Origin: Muribaculaceae bacterium
GTDB taxonomy: Bacteria; Bacteroidota; Bacteroidia; Bacteroidales; Muribaculaceae
Assembly: GCA_029060285.1 (NCBI GenBank)
Contig: JAIDUH010000071.1
Location: 1 to 45,901 of the forward strand
DNA: 45,901 bases
Direction of reading: 5' to 3'
A model generated the notes under the pieces. That model did not search any database. It was not told where the DNA came from and saw only the letters and a list, made by a program, of their open reading frames with translations. Shown here in pieces: positions 37,140 to 45,603 of this stretch. A program made the translations under genes and the position numbers. The first letter of the stretch is position 1. The number at the start of each line of letters is the position of its first letter.

Positions 37140-38834
37140 ATGGAATGGTTGATAGAACTTTTATCGCCGGGCAACTACTCTCTTGCCTCAGCGGTAATGC
37201 TTTATAGCTTCATAATTTTCGCCGGAATTTATCTTGGGAAGATCAAGATATGCGGAGTTTCACTCGGCGTGACTTTCGTGCTCTTCGTAGGCATTCTCCT
37301 CGGGCACTTTGGCTATATGGTACATCACGACATCCTGCACTTCCTGCGAGATTTCGGGCTTATACTCTTCATATTTTCGATTGGCATGCAGGTAGGACCA
37401 GGCTTTTTCTCATCTTTCAAAGAAGGAGGGGTAAGGATGAATATGCTCGCCGTGACAGGAGTGCTTTTAAATGCGGTAATAGCAATAGCCATCTATTACA
37501 TTCAGGGAGGCGCTTCCGGCAACACTTCACTTCCTGAAATGGTAGGTATCATGAGTGGAGCCGTGACCAACACCCCGGGTCTCGGTGCAGCGCAACAGAC
37601 AGTGCTCCAAGTTAATGAAAACGCAAGTACAATATCGCAAGATATGGCTATGGGCTATGCCGCAGCATATCCGTTGGGAGTAGTCGGTATCATCATTTCT
37701 TTGATACTCATCAAGGTGATTTTCAAGATTGATCTTAAGAAAGAGATAGAAGAGGTGGAAAACGATACCAAAGATTCTCAACTTGCCCCACATGTAGTGA
37801 CATTAAAAGTCACCAACGAACTTATGGCAGGCCTGGATATCCGCAAAATACATACCATCATCAATGCCAACTTCGTCATCTCGAGAATCGAGAAACCCGA
37901 CGGCACCGTAATGATTCCTACGTCGGATGACACCCTGGAACTGGGCGACCTCGTACTGTTGGTTTGCTCTGCGCAAGACGAGGAGACCTTTAATCGCTTT
38001 ATAGGGCCTGTGGTGGAAAAGAAATGGGAGATGGTCCAAGGTCCCGTGGTTTCGCGCAAGATTGTGGTGACAAAGACTGACTACAATGGAGTGAAACTCG
38101 GCAGTCTTCGCCTGCGTATGGGATATAAGCTTAATGTCACCCGTGTGACGCGTGCCGGTGTCGACTTACTTGCTACCGCAAATCTACGGCTTCAGCTTGG
38201 CGACCGCCTGACCGTGGTAGGAAAGCCTGAGGACATACAACGACTCGGAGACCGGTTAGGCAACTCCATGAAGCGTCTCAACGAGCCAAATCTGTTCACA
38301 ATGTTTATAGGCATCTTTATCGGTATCATCGTAGGAAGCATACCGTTCTTCCTTCCCGGCATGTCTGTGCCGATGAAGCTTGGACTGGCGGGTGGTCCGC
38401 TCGTAGTGGCCATCCTCATCAGCGCATTCGGCACGAAGATCCATCTTGTGACTTACACCAACTCGTCGGCCAACCTACTCCTACGCGAAATAGGCATCTG
38501 CCTCTTCCTTGCATCCGTAGGCATTGCTGCCGGAAAAGATTTCGCAGCCACAGTGTTCAATATCAGGGGCGCTATGTGGGTTGGATATGGTCTGATCATC
38601 ACACTGATACCTTTGCTCGTGGTAGGAATTATAGCACGAGCAAAATATAGGATGAATTATCTGGCCATAATCGGCATGCTAAGTGGCAATTATACAGATC
38701 CTCCGGCACTGGCTTATGCAAACAAGGTAGCCAACAATGATGCTCCGGCTGTTGCCTACTCCACTGTCTATCCTCTTACTATGTTTATGCGTGTGATAGT
38801 GGCACAACTTCTTATTCTCTTCCTCGCATCATAG
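37140..38834 (+). CDS. AspT/YidE-YbjL family transporter with two TrkA-C domains
   Basis: A 564-residue membrane protein of the aspartate:alanine exchanger type. Two half-repeats of about five membrane spans (about 1-200 and 385-564) flank a cytoplasmic region with two RCK_C/TrkA-C domains (about 215-290 and 295-375; DGTVMIPTSDDTLELGDLVLLV and LRLQLGDRLTVVG). Each half has the family's GxxxGxxxxTP-like signature (SGAVTNTPGLGAAQQ and LSGNYTDPPALAYANK). It is probably an anion or amino-acid antiporter; the substrate is unknown. The 209-base hairpin element sits just upstream and a MITE-like element just downstream. Confidence 0.88.
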   Translation: MEWLIELLSPGNYSLASAVMLYSFIIFAGIYLGKIKICGVSLGVTFVLFVGILLGHFGYMVHHDILHFLRDFGLILFIFSIGMQVGPGFFSSFKEGGVRMNMLAVTGVLLNAVIAIAIYYIQGGASGNTSLPEMVGIMSGAVTNTPGLGAAQQTVLQVNENASTISQDMAMGYAAAYPLGVVGIIISLILIKVIFKIDLKKEIEEVENDTKDSQLAPHVVTLKVTNELMAGLDIRKIHTIINANFVISRIEKPDGTVMIPTSDDTLELGDLVLLVCSAQDEETFNRFIGPVVEKKWEMVQGPVVSRKIVVTKTDYNGVKLGSLRLRMGYKLNVTRVTRAGVDLLATANLRLQLGDRLTVVGKPEDIQRLGDRLGNSMKRLNEPNLFTMFIGIFIGIIVGSIPFFLPGMSVPMKLGLAGGPLVVAILISAFGTKIHLVTYTNSSANLLLREIGICLFLASVGIAAGKDFAATVFNIRGAMWVGYGLIITLIPLLVVGIIARAKYRMNYLAIIGMLSGNYTDPPALAYANKVANNDAPAVAYSTVYPLTMFMRVIVAQLLILFLAS

Positions 38835-38852
38835 TTTGAGAGGTCTAAACCC

Positions 38853-38958
38853 CACGGCTCTTTCATTTAGCGTCTCCATTCCAAAAGCACATTCCTCCCC
38901 CCCTGCGGTCTCATCGTGATGTGACCATCGGAAAGATATCATAAATGAACGAGCCGTG
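38853..38958. mobile_element. MITE-like palindromic element, copy A
   Basis: A 106-base element with terminal inverted repeats CACGGCTCTTTCATTTA (38853-38869) and its mirror at 38942-38958 (one mismatch). It is flanked by a perfect 9-base direct repeat TCTAAACCC (38844-38852 and 38959-38967), the footprint of transposition. No ORF is present, so it is non-autonomous. The inner parts also pair imperfectly, so the whole element can fold as one long hairpin. Two more copies occur at 44053 and 45150. Confidence 0.75.
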
Positions 38959-39008
38959 TCTAAACCCATCAAACATCAATAAACTTTTAAACCTTTAAAC
39001 TAAAAACA

Positions 39009-39041
39009 TTTGGTGGGCTCAGATTTTTTTTGTAATTTTGC
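39009..39041 (+). promoter_or_regulatory. Sigma-ABfr type promoter of rpmE2
   Basis: TTTG at 39009-39012 and TAATTTTGC at 39033-39041 with 20 bases between them: a full consensus match, as expected for a highly expressed ribosomal protein gene. The leader is about 60 bases. Confidence 0.75.
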
Positions 39042-39108
39042 ACCGCCAATTCGATGGGATCGCGACCTGTCGAGACAAAAGAACAAATAATTAACTGCAG
39101 AAATTAAA

Positions 39109-39363
39109 ATGAAAAAAGACATTCATCCTTCCAACTACCGCGAGGTGGCATTCAAAGACATGTCTAACGACGAAGTCTTCATCACTCGCTCCACTGTCGC
39201 TTCACGTGAGACAATCGAGATCGACGGCAAGACATATCCACTCGTTAAGCTTGAAATCACCAGCAGCTCTCACCCATTCTTCACTGGCAAGCAGAAACTC
39301 GTCGACACAGCAGGTCGCGTCGATAAGTTCCGTAGCCGCTATGGCAACCGCACCAAGAAGTAA
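39109..39363 (+). CDS. rpmE2: Large ribosomal subunit protein bL31, type B
   Basis: An 84-residue ribosomal protein, [18 protein letters not shown] at its start, [22 protein letters not shown] in the middle. It lacks the CxxC zinc ligands of type A L31 and is the zinc-independent form. It has its own consensus promoter and a hairpin terminator. Confidence 0.97.
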   Translation: MKKDIHPSNYREVAFKDMSNDEVFITRSTVASRETIEIDGKTYPLVKLEITSSSHPFFTGKQKLVDTAGRVDKFRSRYGNRTKK

Positions 39364-39393
39364 AAAGCGGAAGGAATCACCGGTATTCAATGT

Positions 39394-39423
39394 AAAGCCG
39401 CACCATGACGATGGTGTGGCTTT
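39394..39423 (+). terminator. Terminator of rpmE2
   Basis: A 13-bp stem (AAAGCCGCACCAT with ATGGTGTGGCTTT, one G-T wobble) and a 4-base loop, 31 bases after the stop codon. It ends in TTTA, without a longer T-run. Confidence 0.7.
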
Positions 39424-39456
39424 ATCGTTAATGCTTATGTTAATTCATAATCCACA

Positions 39457-40773
39457 ATGCATGACATGAAGGAGATTGTCAGGAAAATAGAAAATTCAGT
39501 TCATGGCTTTCTAAAAACCGGAAATATACGTAGCGTGCTGGTGGCAGTCAGCGGCGGAGCCGATAGTGTGGCGCTCCTATGTGCATGCGCCAGGATTGCC
39601 ACGCGATACAGTATTCACGTAGAAGCCGTCAACTGCAACTTCCATTTGCGGGGAACAGAGAGCGACCGCGACTCATCCTTCACTGCCGACCTATGCCGGA
39701 GACTTGGTATCAGACTTCATCAACTTGAATATGATGTCAATGCTTATTTGAAAGGCCATCCCGGAATCAGCACCGAGATGGCTTGCCGGGAACTTCGCTA
39801 TTCCGATTTCTTCCGTATTGCCAAAGAAAGGGATCTTGATAGAATAGCCGTGGCACACAATTCCGATGATGACATCGAAACAATGCTACTCAATATGCTG
39901 AGAGGTAGCGGCACTCGCGGACTCCGAGGTATGGATGTCGACAACGGACGATTGATCCGCCCACTCTTATGTGTATCCCGCGCCGATATCGAAGCATACC
40001 TGGAAGCCATCAGGCAAGATTACATCACCGACTCAAGCAACCTCACCAGCGATTACAGGCGCAATTACATCCGCCGCGACGTGCTTCCTCTTCTTGAAAG
40101 CCGTTGGCCAGGTGCACGCAAGACGCTGAATAAAACCCTCTCCATAATTAAGGAGGAATCCGGCATCATCGAAGATTTCTATAATAGAGAACTTGCCAGG
40201 CTTTGCCCAGACAAAGAGACTATGCTCATATATTCAGAGGGGGTGAACACCGGCATCATATTGAGATTCATTGAGCCATACGGAGGGAATTCCGACATAG
40301 CCAATGGAATAAGGAAATGCCTTGACAAGGAATTTAAGGAGCGCACTTGGCAGCTATCGGAAAGATATGAAGCTGTTTTGGAACGGGACAGACTGATCAT
40401 CTTTGACAATGAGAAAGATGAAGAAGACCCTAAATTCTTGTGGACTAAAATTGAGATAAATCCGGAGACGATTGCCAATGTGAAGAATAATCGAGGTCAG
40501 GACATAGCATTTCTTCCATATGGAGAATCTGAATACGTCATACGCCGACCCGCAATCGGAGACCGGATAGCCCCATTAGGAATGCGGGGTACGCGCCTTG
40601 TCAGCGATATAATCAGTGATGCAAAACTCGACCGCAAAACGAAATCAAGAATACGGGTATTGGTAAGGAAATCAGATTCAGAAATCATATGGATCTCAGG
40701 TCTGAAACGCAGTCGACATGACTTGATACGGCTTGATTCTGAATCATGCTTTAAGTTGGAATCTGTTAACTGA
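39457..40773 (+). CDS. tilS: tRNA(Ile)-lysidine synthase
   Basis: A 438-residue enzyme that converts C34 of the AUA-reading tRNA-Ile to lysidine, using ATP and lysine. The PP-loop motif SGGADSV is at 32-38, followed by the family's NCNFHLRGTESDRD and HNSDDDIETMLLNMLRGSGTRGLRGM regions. A C-terminal TilS domain follows (YVIRRPAIGDRIAPLGMRGTRLVSDI). The start may be the ATG at 39457 or the one at 39466; both are in frame and neither has a clear ribosome site. Confidence 0.93.
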   Translation: MHDMKEIVRKIENSVHGFLKTGNIRSVLVAVSGGADSVALLCACARIATRYSIHVEAVNCNFHLRGTESDRDSSFTADLCRRLGIRLHQLEYDVNAYLKGHPGISTEMACRELRYSDFFRIAKERDLDRIAVAHNSDDDIETMLLNMLRGSGTRGLRGMDVDNGRLIRPLLCVSRADIEAYLEAIRQDYITDSSNLTSDYRRNYIRRDVLPLLESRWPGARKTLNKTLSIIKEESGIIEDFYNRELARLCPDKETMLIYSEGVNTGIILRFIEPYGGNSDIANGIRKCLDKEFKERTWQLSERYEAVLERDRLIIFDNEKDEEDPKFLWTKIEINPETIANVKNNRGQDIAFLPYGESEYVIRRPAIGDRIAPLGMRGTRLVSDIISDAKLDRKTKSRIRVLVRKSDSEIIWISGLKRSRHDLIRLDSESCFKLESVN

Positions 40774-40825
40774 ACCAACTACAATGCCATAGTGTTTTAT
40801 TCTATATAAAATAAAAAACACGCTT

Positions 40826-41608
40826 ATGAAAAAAGTATTGATAATGGGAGCTTCCTCGGGAATCGGTTTGGCAGTAGCCGAGGCATTGGCATCCCGCGGA
40901 GTAAAGACCGGACTTGCAGCACGCCATACCACAGCATTAAGATCCCTGAAAGAAAAATATCCGGATTGCGTAGAGTATGAGTCGATTGATATAAACCATA
41001 ATGACGCAACTAAGAAACTCGAAGAGCTCATCGACAAGATGGGGGGCATGGACATATATTTCCATGTAGCAGGGATTGGATATTCAAATCCTACGCTTGA
41101 TCCTCACCGAGAAGCTGAAGTGATTGCCACCAACGCCGCCGGTTTTGCCCGAATGGTCAGTGCAGCCTATGGATATTTCCGCGATAATTCTCGCAAAGGT
41201 CAGATAGTAGCCCTGACAAGTGTAGCAGGGACAAACGGGATAGGAGAAATGGCAGCATACTCAGCATCAAAGAAATGTGCCCAGACATATTTGGTAGCAC
41301 TTGAGCAACTCTCCAGGAAAGAAAATGTAGACATCACCTTTACCGACATCAGGCCGGGATGGATACGCACTCCCCTTCTTGATGACAATAAAGCATATCC
41401 TATGGAAATGTCGCTCGAATATGTTGTTCCTCAGATCATCCGCGCCATAGTAAAGCATCCGCGCATTGAATATATAGATGCCCGCTGGGGCGCTCTTTGT
41501 GCCGCATGGAAAGCCATACCGGATGCCATCTGGACCAAGATGAGCATTCCTTTTACTGAAAAAGAAAAGGAAGAGGTAAAACCCACGACAGATCAGGATC
41601 CATCATGA
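40826..41608 (+). CDS. Short-chain dehydrogenase/reductase
   Basis: A 260-residue Rossmann-fold oxidoreductase. The cofactor motif GASSGIG is at 8-14 and the R-containing AARH after strand 2 suggests NADP preference. The catalytic Ser132, Tyr145 and Lys149 (YSASK) are intact. The substrate is unknown. It overlaps the pectinesterase gene by 4 bases (ATGA), an unusual pairing that suggests a joint operon rather than a shared pathway. Confidence 0.9.
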   Translation: MKKVLIMGASSGIGLAVAEALASRGVKTGLAARHTTALRSLKEKYPDCVEYESIDINHNDATKKLEELIDKMGGMDIYFHVAGIGYSNPTLDPHREAEVIATNAAGFARMVSAAYGYFRDNSRKGQIVALTSVAGTNGIGEMAAYSASKKCAQTYLVALEQLSRKENVDITFTDIRPGWIRTPLLDDNKAYPMEMSLEYVVPQIIRAIVKHPRIEYIDARWGALCAAWKAIPDAIWTKMSIPFTEKEKEEVKPTTDQDPS

Positions 41609-42528
41609 CAAATCAAAATAAAACCAATGACATCATGAACGTAAAACAATTAATCTTGGCGACGATCCTTCTGATCGCCGCCATTCCATCTATGCGTGGA
41701 GCTGAATACATGCGCGAAATAACAGTGGCTGCCGACGGCAGCGGAGACTTCAAGACCATCACAGAAGCTCTTGAAGCAATTCGCGCTTATATGGACTATC
41801 GGGTGACCGTAAACATCAAGAATGGGGAATATCATGAAAAAGTCATCATCCCTTCATGGCTTCAGAATGTAGATTTTATAGGAGAGGATCCTGAAAAGAC
41901 AATCATCACCTACAATGATTATGCAAAGCTTGACAATATGGGGACGTTCCGCACGTATACCATGCGTGTAGACGGATGCAGAATAAGCTTCAAGAATCTT
42001 ACAATCCGAAACAATGCGGGACGTGTCGGACAGGCAGTGGCGTTACATACAGAAGGCTCAAATCTGATATTTGAGAATTGCCGATTTTTAGGAGACCAAG
42101 ACACCTTATTCCTTGCAGGGCATGACTCTAAGCTAATGTTCAAAAATTGCTACGTAGAAGGGACCACCGATTTCATCTTCGGACCGGCATCTGCAATGTT
42201 TGAAAACTGCCGTATACATAGCAAAGCCGATTCCTACATTACAGCGGCTTCAACTCCAAAGAATGTAGAAATCGGATTTGTATTCAAGGAATGCAGACTG
42301 ACTGCCGATCCGGAAGTGAAGAAAGTTTATTTAGGACGTCCCTGGCGACCGTATGCACATACAGCGTTTATCGACTGCGAAATGGGTGGCCACATCATAC
42401 CGGCAGGATGGGACAACTGGAGAGATCCGGCCAATGAAAAGACCGCACGATATTTTGAATCCGGAAGCAAGGGGGCAGGAGCCAACAATAATTCAAGAGT
42501 CAAATGGGCACATACAAGAGATAAATGA
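41605..42528 (+). CDS. Pectinesterase (carbohydrate esterase family 8)
   Basis: A 307-residue (or 297 from the ATG at 41635) secreted enzyme that demethylates homogalacturonan. The second ATG begins MNVKQLILATILLIAAIPSMRG, a good signal peptide, but the first ATG gives the 4-base overlap with the SDR gene; both remain possible. Family motifs, numbered from the first ATG: GQAVAL (142-147), QDTLF with D166, GTTDFIFG with D189 (the catalytic Asp pair), and LGRPW (R245). The fold is a right-handed beta-helix. It ends 2 bases from the convergent acetylesterase gene. Confidence 0.93.
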   Translation: MTNQNKTNDIMNVKQLILATILLIAAIPSMRGAEYMREITVAADGSGDFKTITEALEAIRAYMDYRVTVNIKNGEYHEKVIIPSWLQNVDFIGEDPEKTIITYNDYAKLDNMGTFRTYTMRVDGCRISFKNLTIRNNAGRVGQAVALHTEGSNLIFENCRFLGDQDTLFLAGHDSKLMFKNCYVEGTTDFIFGPASAMFENCRIHSKADSYITAASTPKNVEIGFVFKECRLTADPEVKKVYLGRPWRPYAHTAFIDCEMGGHIIPAGWDNWRDPANEKTARYFESGSKGAGANNNSRVKWAHTRDK

Positions 42529-42530
42529 AA

Positions 42531-43961
42531 TCACCAATTGTCCGTACGGAAAGGCACAAGGGGCAGGTAGTTGCCGGCATGAACATTTCCAGGTTTGAAA
42601 TCGCCCCAGCCATAGCGAACGGCCACCGGATCGGGAACGTCCTTGCTTGAAACTACAAACTCATTTGTGCGCCATTCAAATGTCACAGAATCGGCAGGAT
42701 GGAAGACCTTATCCTGACCGGCCACTTCAAAACCTTCGATCTGATAATTTCGGCATATACCGTCGCTCGGGGACTCTACCATAACCCAAACGGCACCATC
42801 CTTGACATGGTGGCTTTTGTAGCGTGGACTCACCACAGGGAAGACGGTATTGCCGTAAGTCTTGCTTAAGGCAAGTTCCGCAAGGCGTTTGCCGGGAGTG
42901 GCTTTATCAGCCGGATGAATATTGAAACGCTCGAAAGGCTTTACAAGGTCGTTGGTGCATATAATGCCTGAATTGGGAATTATCTCGGCAGCTTTCCATT
43001 GAGCTTCACGAAGGAGAGGAGACTTTTCGTCCTGTTCCGGAGAATCATAATCATACGGAGCTATCTCCACCTGATAGAAGGGTATATCCCCCTCGCCCAA
43101 CTCCTTTCTCCAATGCTCTACCATATTGGCAAGACGAGTTGCATAGTTATCATGTTCTCCCACGTTAGAGCAACCCTGATACCAGATAATACCTTTATAT
43201 GTATATTCCTTGGCCGGGTTAAACATAGCGTTATACATCAGCAGGGGACGGAGGTAGTGGGTCATCTTTTCAACACGATCAGGATCAAGGGAGACATCGG
43301 AATAAGACTCCAAAATCTCTCTGGGAGTCCAACTCTCTACCCTTGCCCCTCCATAAGCGCATCTTACAATTCCAACAGGCACATCCAGCACGTCATTAAG
43401 TCGCTTTGCAAAATTCCAGCCCACAGCGCTGTATTCAGCGGCAGTATCAGGACCGGGAATTGTCCAAGAAGCTTCGATGGTTTCAAGCGGTTCGTAACTT
43501 TGTCTGAGCGGCACGGTATAGAATCGAATTTTATTGGCACGCTCGTGAGCAGAAGCCACTTCATCATATCCCCCTTCAACGCAACAACCAGGAAATCCCT
43601 TCAAGGGCATCTCCATGTTTGACTGCCCGGAAGCGAGCCAGACCTCCCCTATCAGCACATTATCAAGAGTTGTAGGCGTGCCGTCAGAGATAGTGATAGA
43701 ATACGGTGTATATCCGCCAGCGGGAGTATCGATAGCAATCTCCCACTTTCCTTTAGAATCAGATTTTGTCTGATATGGCTTATTGTCCCAAGAAGGAGTG
43801 ACCGTTACAGTCTTGTTAGGATCAGCCGTGCCATAAAGCCGTGCCTTACCATTTTGCTGAAGCACCATATTGTCGGTGATCATTGATCCCGGAGTCACCT
43901 TTGCGTCAGACTCAATGAAAGCCGCTGCCATCAACGGGAATATAAGAAAGCTTTTTTTCAT
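42531..43961 (-). CDS. SGNH-type sialate O-acetylesterase family protein
   Basis: A 476-residue secreted esterase. The ATG at 43961 is chosen over an in-frame ATG at 43994, because the latter lies in the -7 box and the former starts a signal peptide (MKKSFLIFPLMAAAF). An N-terminal beta domain (20-100) precedes the SGNH core: block I GEVWLASGQSNMEMP with Ser114, block III WYQGCSNVGEHDNY, and a C-terminal IHPADK with the catalytic His. Many relatives have QGESN; here the Glu is Cys. The annotation sialate esterase is generic; with a pectinesterase next door the substrate may be acetylated plant polysaccharide. Confidence 0.85.
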   Translation of the reverse strand: MKKSFLIFPLMAAAFIESDAKVTPGSMITDNMVLQQNGKARLYGTADPNKTVTVTPSWDNKPYQTKSDSKGKWEIAIDTPAGGYTPYSITISDGTPTTLDNVLIGEVWLASGQSNMEMPLKGFPGCCVEGGYDEVASAHERANKIRFYTVPLRQSYEPLETIEASWTIPGPDTAAEYSAVGWNFAKRLNDVLDVPVGIVRCAYGGARVESWTPREILESYSDVSLDPDRVEKMTHYLRPLLMYNAMFNPAKEYTYKGIIWYQGCSNVGEHDNYATRLANMVEHWRKELGEGDIPFYQVEIAPYDYDSPEQDEKSPLLREAQWKAAEIIPNSGIICTNDLVKPFERFNIHPADKATPGKRLAELALSKTYGNTVFPVVSPRYKSHHVKDGAVWVMVESPSDGICRNYQIEGFEVAGQDKVFHPADSVTFEWRTNEFVVSSKDVPDPVAVRYGWGDFKPGNVHAGNYLPLVPFRTDNW

Positions 43962-43990
43962 GATATGAAGTTGTTTGAATCTTTGAAAGG

Positions 43991-43999
43991 GCAAAGATA
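43991..43999 (-). promoter_or_regulatory. -7 promoter box of the acetylesterase gene
   Basis: The minus strand reads TATCTTTGC, an exact TAnnTTTGC, giving a leader of about 25 bases to the ATG at 43961. It supports that start over the one at 43994. Confidence 0.55.
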
Positions 44000-44052
44000 A
44001 TGATAAAATCTGATAAAATAACCTTATTTAGAAAAAAAATATAGCTCCGGAC

Positions 44053-44159
44053 CACGGCTCTTTCATTTAGCGTCTCTCTTCCAAAAGCACATTCCTCCTC
44101 CCCCTGCGGTCTCATCGTGATGTGACTATCGGAAAGATATCATAAATGAAAGAGCCGTG
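44053..44159. mobile_element. MITE-like palindromic element, copy B
   Basis: A 107-base copy with perfect terminal repeats CACGGCTCTTTCATTTA and its mirror (44143-44159). It is nearly identical to copy A internally. The flanks (GCTCCGGAC and GATTCGATT) do not form a duplication. It lies between the acetylesterase promoter and the promoter of the FISUMP-like gene. Confidence 0.7.
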
Positions 44160-44189
44160 GATTCGATTGCATATTTAACTTTTTTATCT

Positions 44190-44220
44190 TTTGGTATTGA
44201 ATAATTTTTGTTAACTTTGC
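44190..44220 (+). promoter_or_regulatory. Promoter of the FISUMP-like gene
   Basis: TTTG at 44190-44193 and TAACTTTGC at 44212-44220, 18 bases apart, fit the Bacteroidetes promoter. A start near 44227 leaves a leader of about 27 bases to the ATG at 44254. Confidence 0.6.
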
Positions 44221-44253
44221 AGACTCATTTGCGGACAGCAAAGAATTGCATCA

Positions 44254-45030
44254 ATGGATATATCTGAATCCGAAACATCCAGCACCTTACCCCGAAAGAA
44301 ATCGAAGAAAAATTCCATGAGGGTATTTGACATAGCAGGAATCGCCATGTTGGTGGTTCTTGTCGTGTCATTTGCGATCGGTTGCAATCAAGGCGGGCAT
44401 AAATCTGCTGAAAAAGGAAACACTGCTACCGGAACAAGGGAAGAAGGTCCCCATAGCGGAACAATTAACGGCCATGAGTGGATAGATCTGGGGCTTCCGA
44501 GCGGACTGAAATGGGCAACTTGCAACGTCGGAGCCAATATTCCCGAAGAGTCAGGCAACTACTATTCCTGGGGTGAAACCGAATCCAAAGAAGAATATAC
44601 ATCCATCAACAGCCTCACTTACAAAGTATCATCCCGTAAACTTAAGAAATCAGGAATAATCGACGATTCCGGAATATTGACAAAGAAAAATGACGCAGCA
44701 AGCGTCAACTGGGGAGAACCTTGGAGAATGCCTACAATTGAAGAATTCGGAGAATTAATCGACGAATGCACATGGAATTTCGCTTCATTTAATGGAGTAA
44801 ACGGCTATCTGGTGACCGGACCAAATGACAAAAACATATTCTTACCCGCCGCTGGATTCATACAAAATACTACAGAAGTCAACATTGGAGACTTCGGAGA
44901 CTACTGGAGCTCTTCAATAGAAGATGAGCTCAGCGGGATTGCCCATAGCCTTGGCTATAGTTCCAAGTCTCACGGTAGGCGCCGCTACGCACGCTATGCC
45001 GGTCGCACGATCCGTCCCGTCACTGAGTAA
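44254..45030 (+). CDS. FISUMP-domain (Fib_succ_major-like) membrane-anchored protein
   Basis: A 258-residue protein with an N-terminal hydrophobic helix (about 26-43) ending AIGCNQGG, so either a signal anchor or a lipoprotein; an alternative start at 44317 would give a more typical lipoprotein signal. The body (about 70-258) matches the Fibrobacter succinogenes major paralogous domain seen in many Bacteroidales surface proteins: EWIDLGLPSGLKWATCNVG, YYSWGETESKEEY, WRMPTIEEFGELI, FLPAAGF, YWSSS, ending GRTIRPV. The function is not established. It is bracketed by two same-oriented MITE copies (B and C). Confidence 0.82.
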   Translation: MDISESETSSTLPRKKSKKNSMRVFDIAGIAMLVVLVVSFAIGCNQGGHKSAEKGNTATGTREEGPHSGTINGHEWIDLGLPSGLKWATCNVGANIPEESGNYYSWGETESKEEYTSINSLTYKVSSRKLKKSGIIDDSGILTKKNDAASVNWGEPWRMPTIEEFGELIDECTWNFASFNGVNGYLVTGPNDKNIFLPAAGFIQNTTEVNIGDFGDYWSSSIEDELSGIAHSLGYSSKSHGRRRYARYAGRTIRPVTE

Positions 45031-45112
45031 GACATAGATAAGGAGATTTGGAATTGCCCTGCCCCATGAAAAGCGGACAAAAAATGTACTCTTTCCGGGC
45101 TTCCGGAGGAAG

Positions 45113-45148
45113 CGTTGTCATCGTTTTCATCGTTGTCGGCGTTGTCAC
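45113..45148 (+). repeat. Four-unit 9-base repeat array
   Basis: Units CGTTGTCAT, CGTTTTCAT, CGTTGTCGG and CGTTGTCAC run directly into MITE copy C. The same word family, inverted, occurs after clpX at 16430-16472. Confidence 0.6.
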
Positions 45149-45149
45149 C

Positions 45150-45254
45150 CACGGCTCTTTCATTTAGCGTCTCTCTTCCAAAAGCACATTCCTCCTCCAT
45201 GCGAACTCAGAGTGATGTGACCATCGGAAAGATATCATAAATGAAAGAGCCGAG
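45150..45254. mobile_element. MITE-like palindromic element, copy C
   Basis: A 105-base copy with the left end CACGGCTCTTTCATTTA and right end TAAATGAAAGAGCCGAG. The internal part diverges from A and B around the centre (TGCGAACTCAGAG). The flanks GTTGTCACC and GTTTTCACC match at 8 of 9 bases, but the insertion lies in a 9-base repeat array, so this match is weaker evidence of target duplication than in copy A. Confidence 0.65.
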
Positions 45255-45379
45255 GTTTTCACCGATACGCTTGAAAGAATCGACGCATTCGACACTGAGC
45301 TCGGCGCGTGACGCAGGGGAGATGGGAGCACGCGAAGCGTGCTAACTACTCTGGCACGGTACAGGAATACTACAATTCC

Positions 45380-45470
45380 AACTAATTTGGAGAAGAACTG
45401 TAAAATGAGTTCTTCTATAATTTAGTTGAAAAACTTTCGGAGGGAGATCACACAGAGTGTGCAGGGGTGG
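45380..45470. repeat. Degenerate dispersed repeat with inverted arms
   Basis: AACTAATTTGGAGAAGAACT (45380-45399) is mirrored by AGTTCTTCTATAATTTAGTT (45408-45427) with about 16 of 20 positions pairing. The following part, to about 45470, matches the minus strand of 12541-12626. It is probably the remnant of a repeat family. Confidence 0.45.
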
Positions 45471-45538
45471 TTAATAAGAGCCTTGAATCTCGATTTTTTT
45501 GTGGGATTTCAAAGCCAAATTTGTTTAGCAAAAATCAA

Positions 45539-45562
45539 TATCTCTTGCCAAGAGATACCTAA
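45539..45562. repeat. Inverted repeat arm IR1 of a putative invertible promoter
   Basis: The 24 bases are the exact reverse complement of 45732-45755. The core is a perfect palindrome of 9-base arms (TATCTCTTG and CAAGAGATA) around one base. This form suits a tyrosine or serine recombinase crossover site. Confidence 0.65.
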
Positions 45563-45603
45563 CTTTTGCAAAGTATTGAATAACAGCGATATAGCAATAG
45601 ACA

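Noticed and set aside
45113-45148. CRISPR-like array
   Set aside because: Units are only 9 bases, contiguous and without spacers; no cas gene is in the window.
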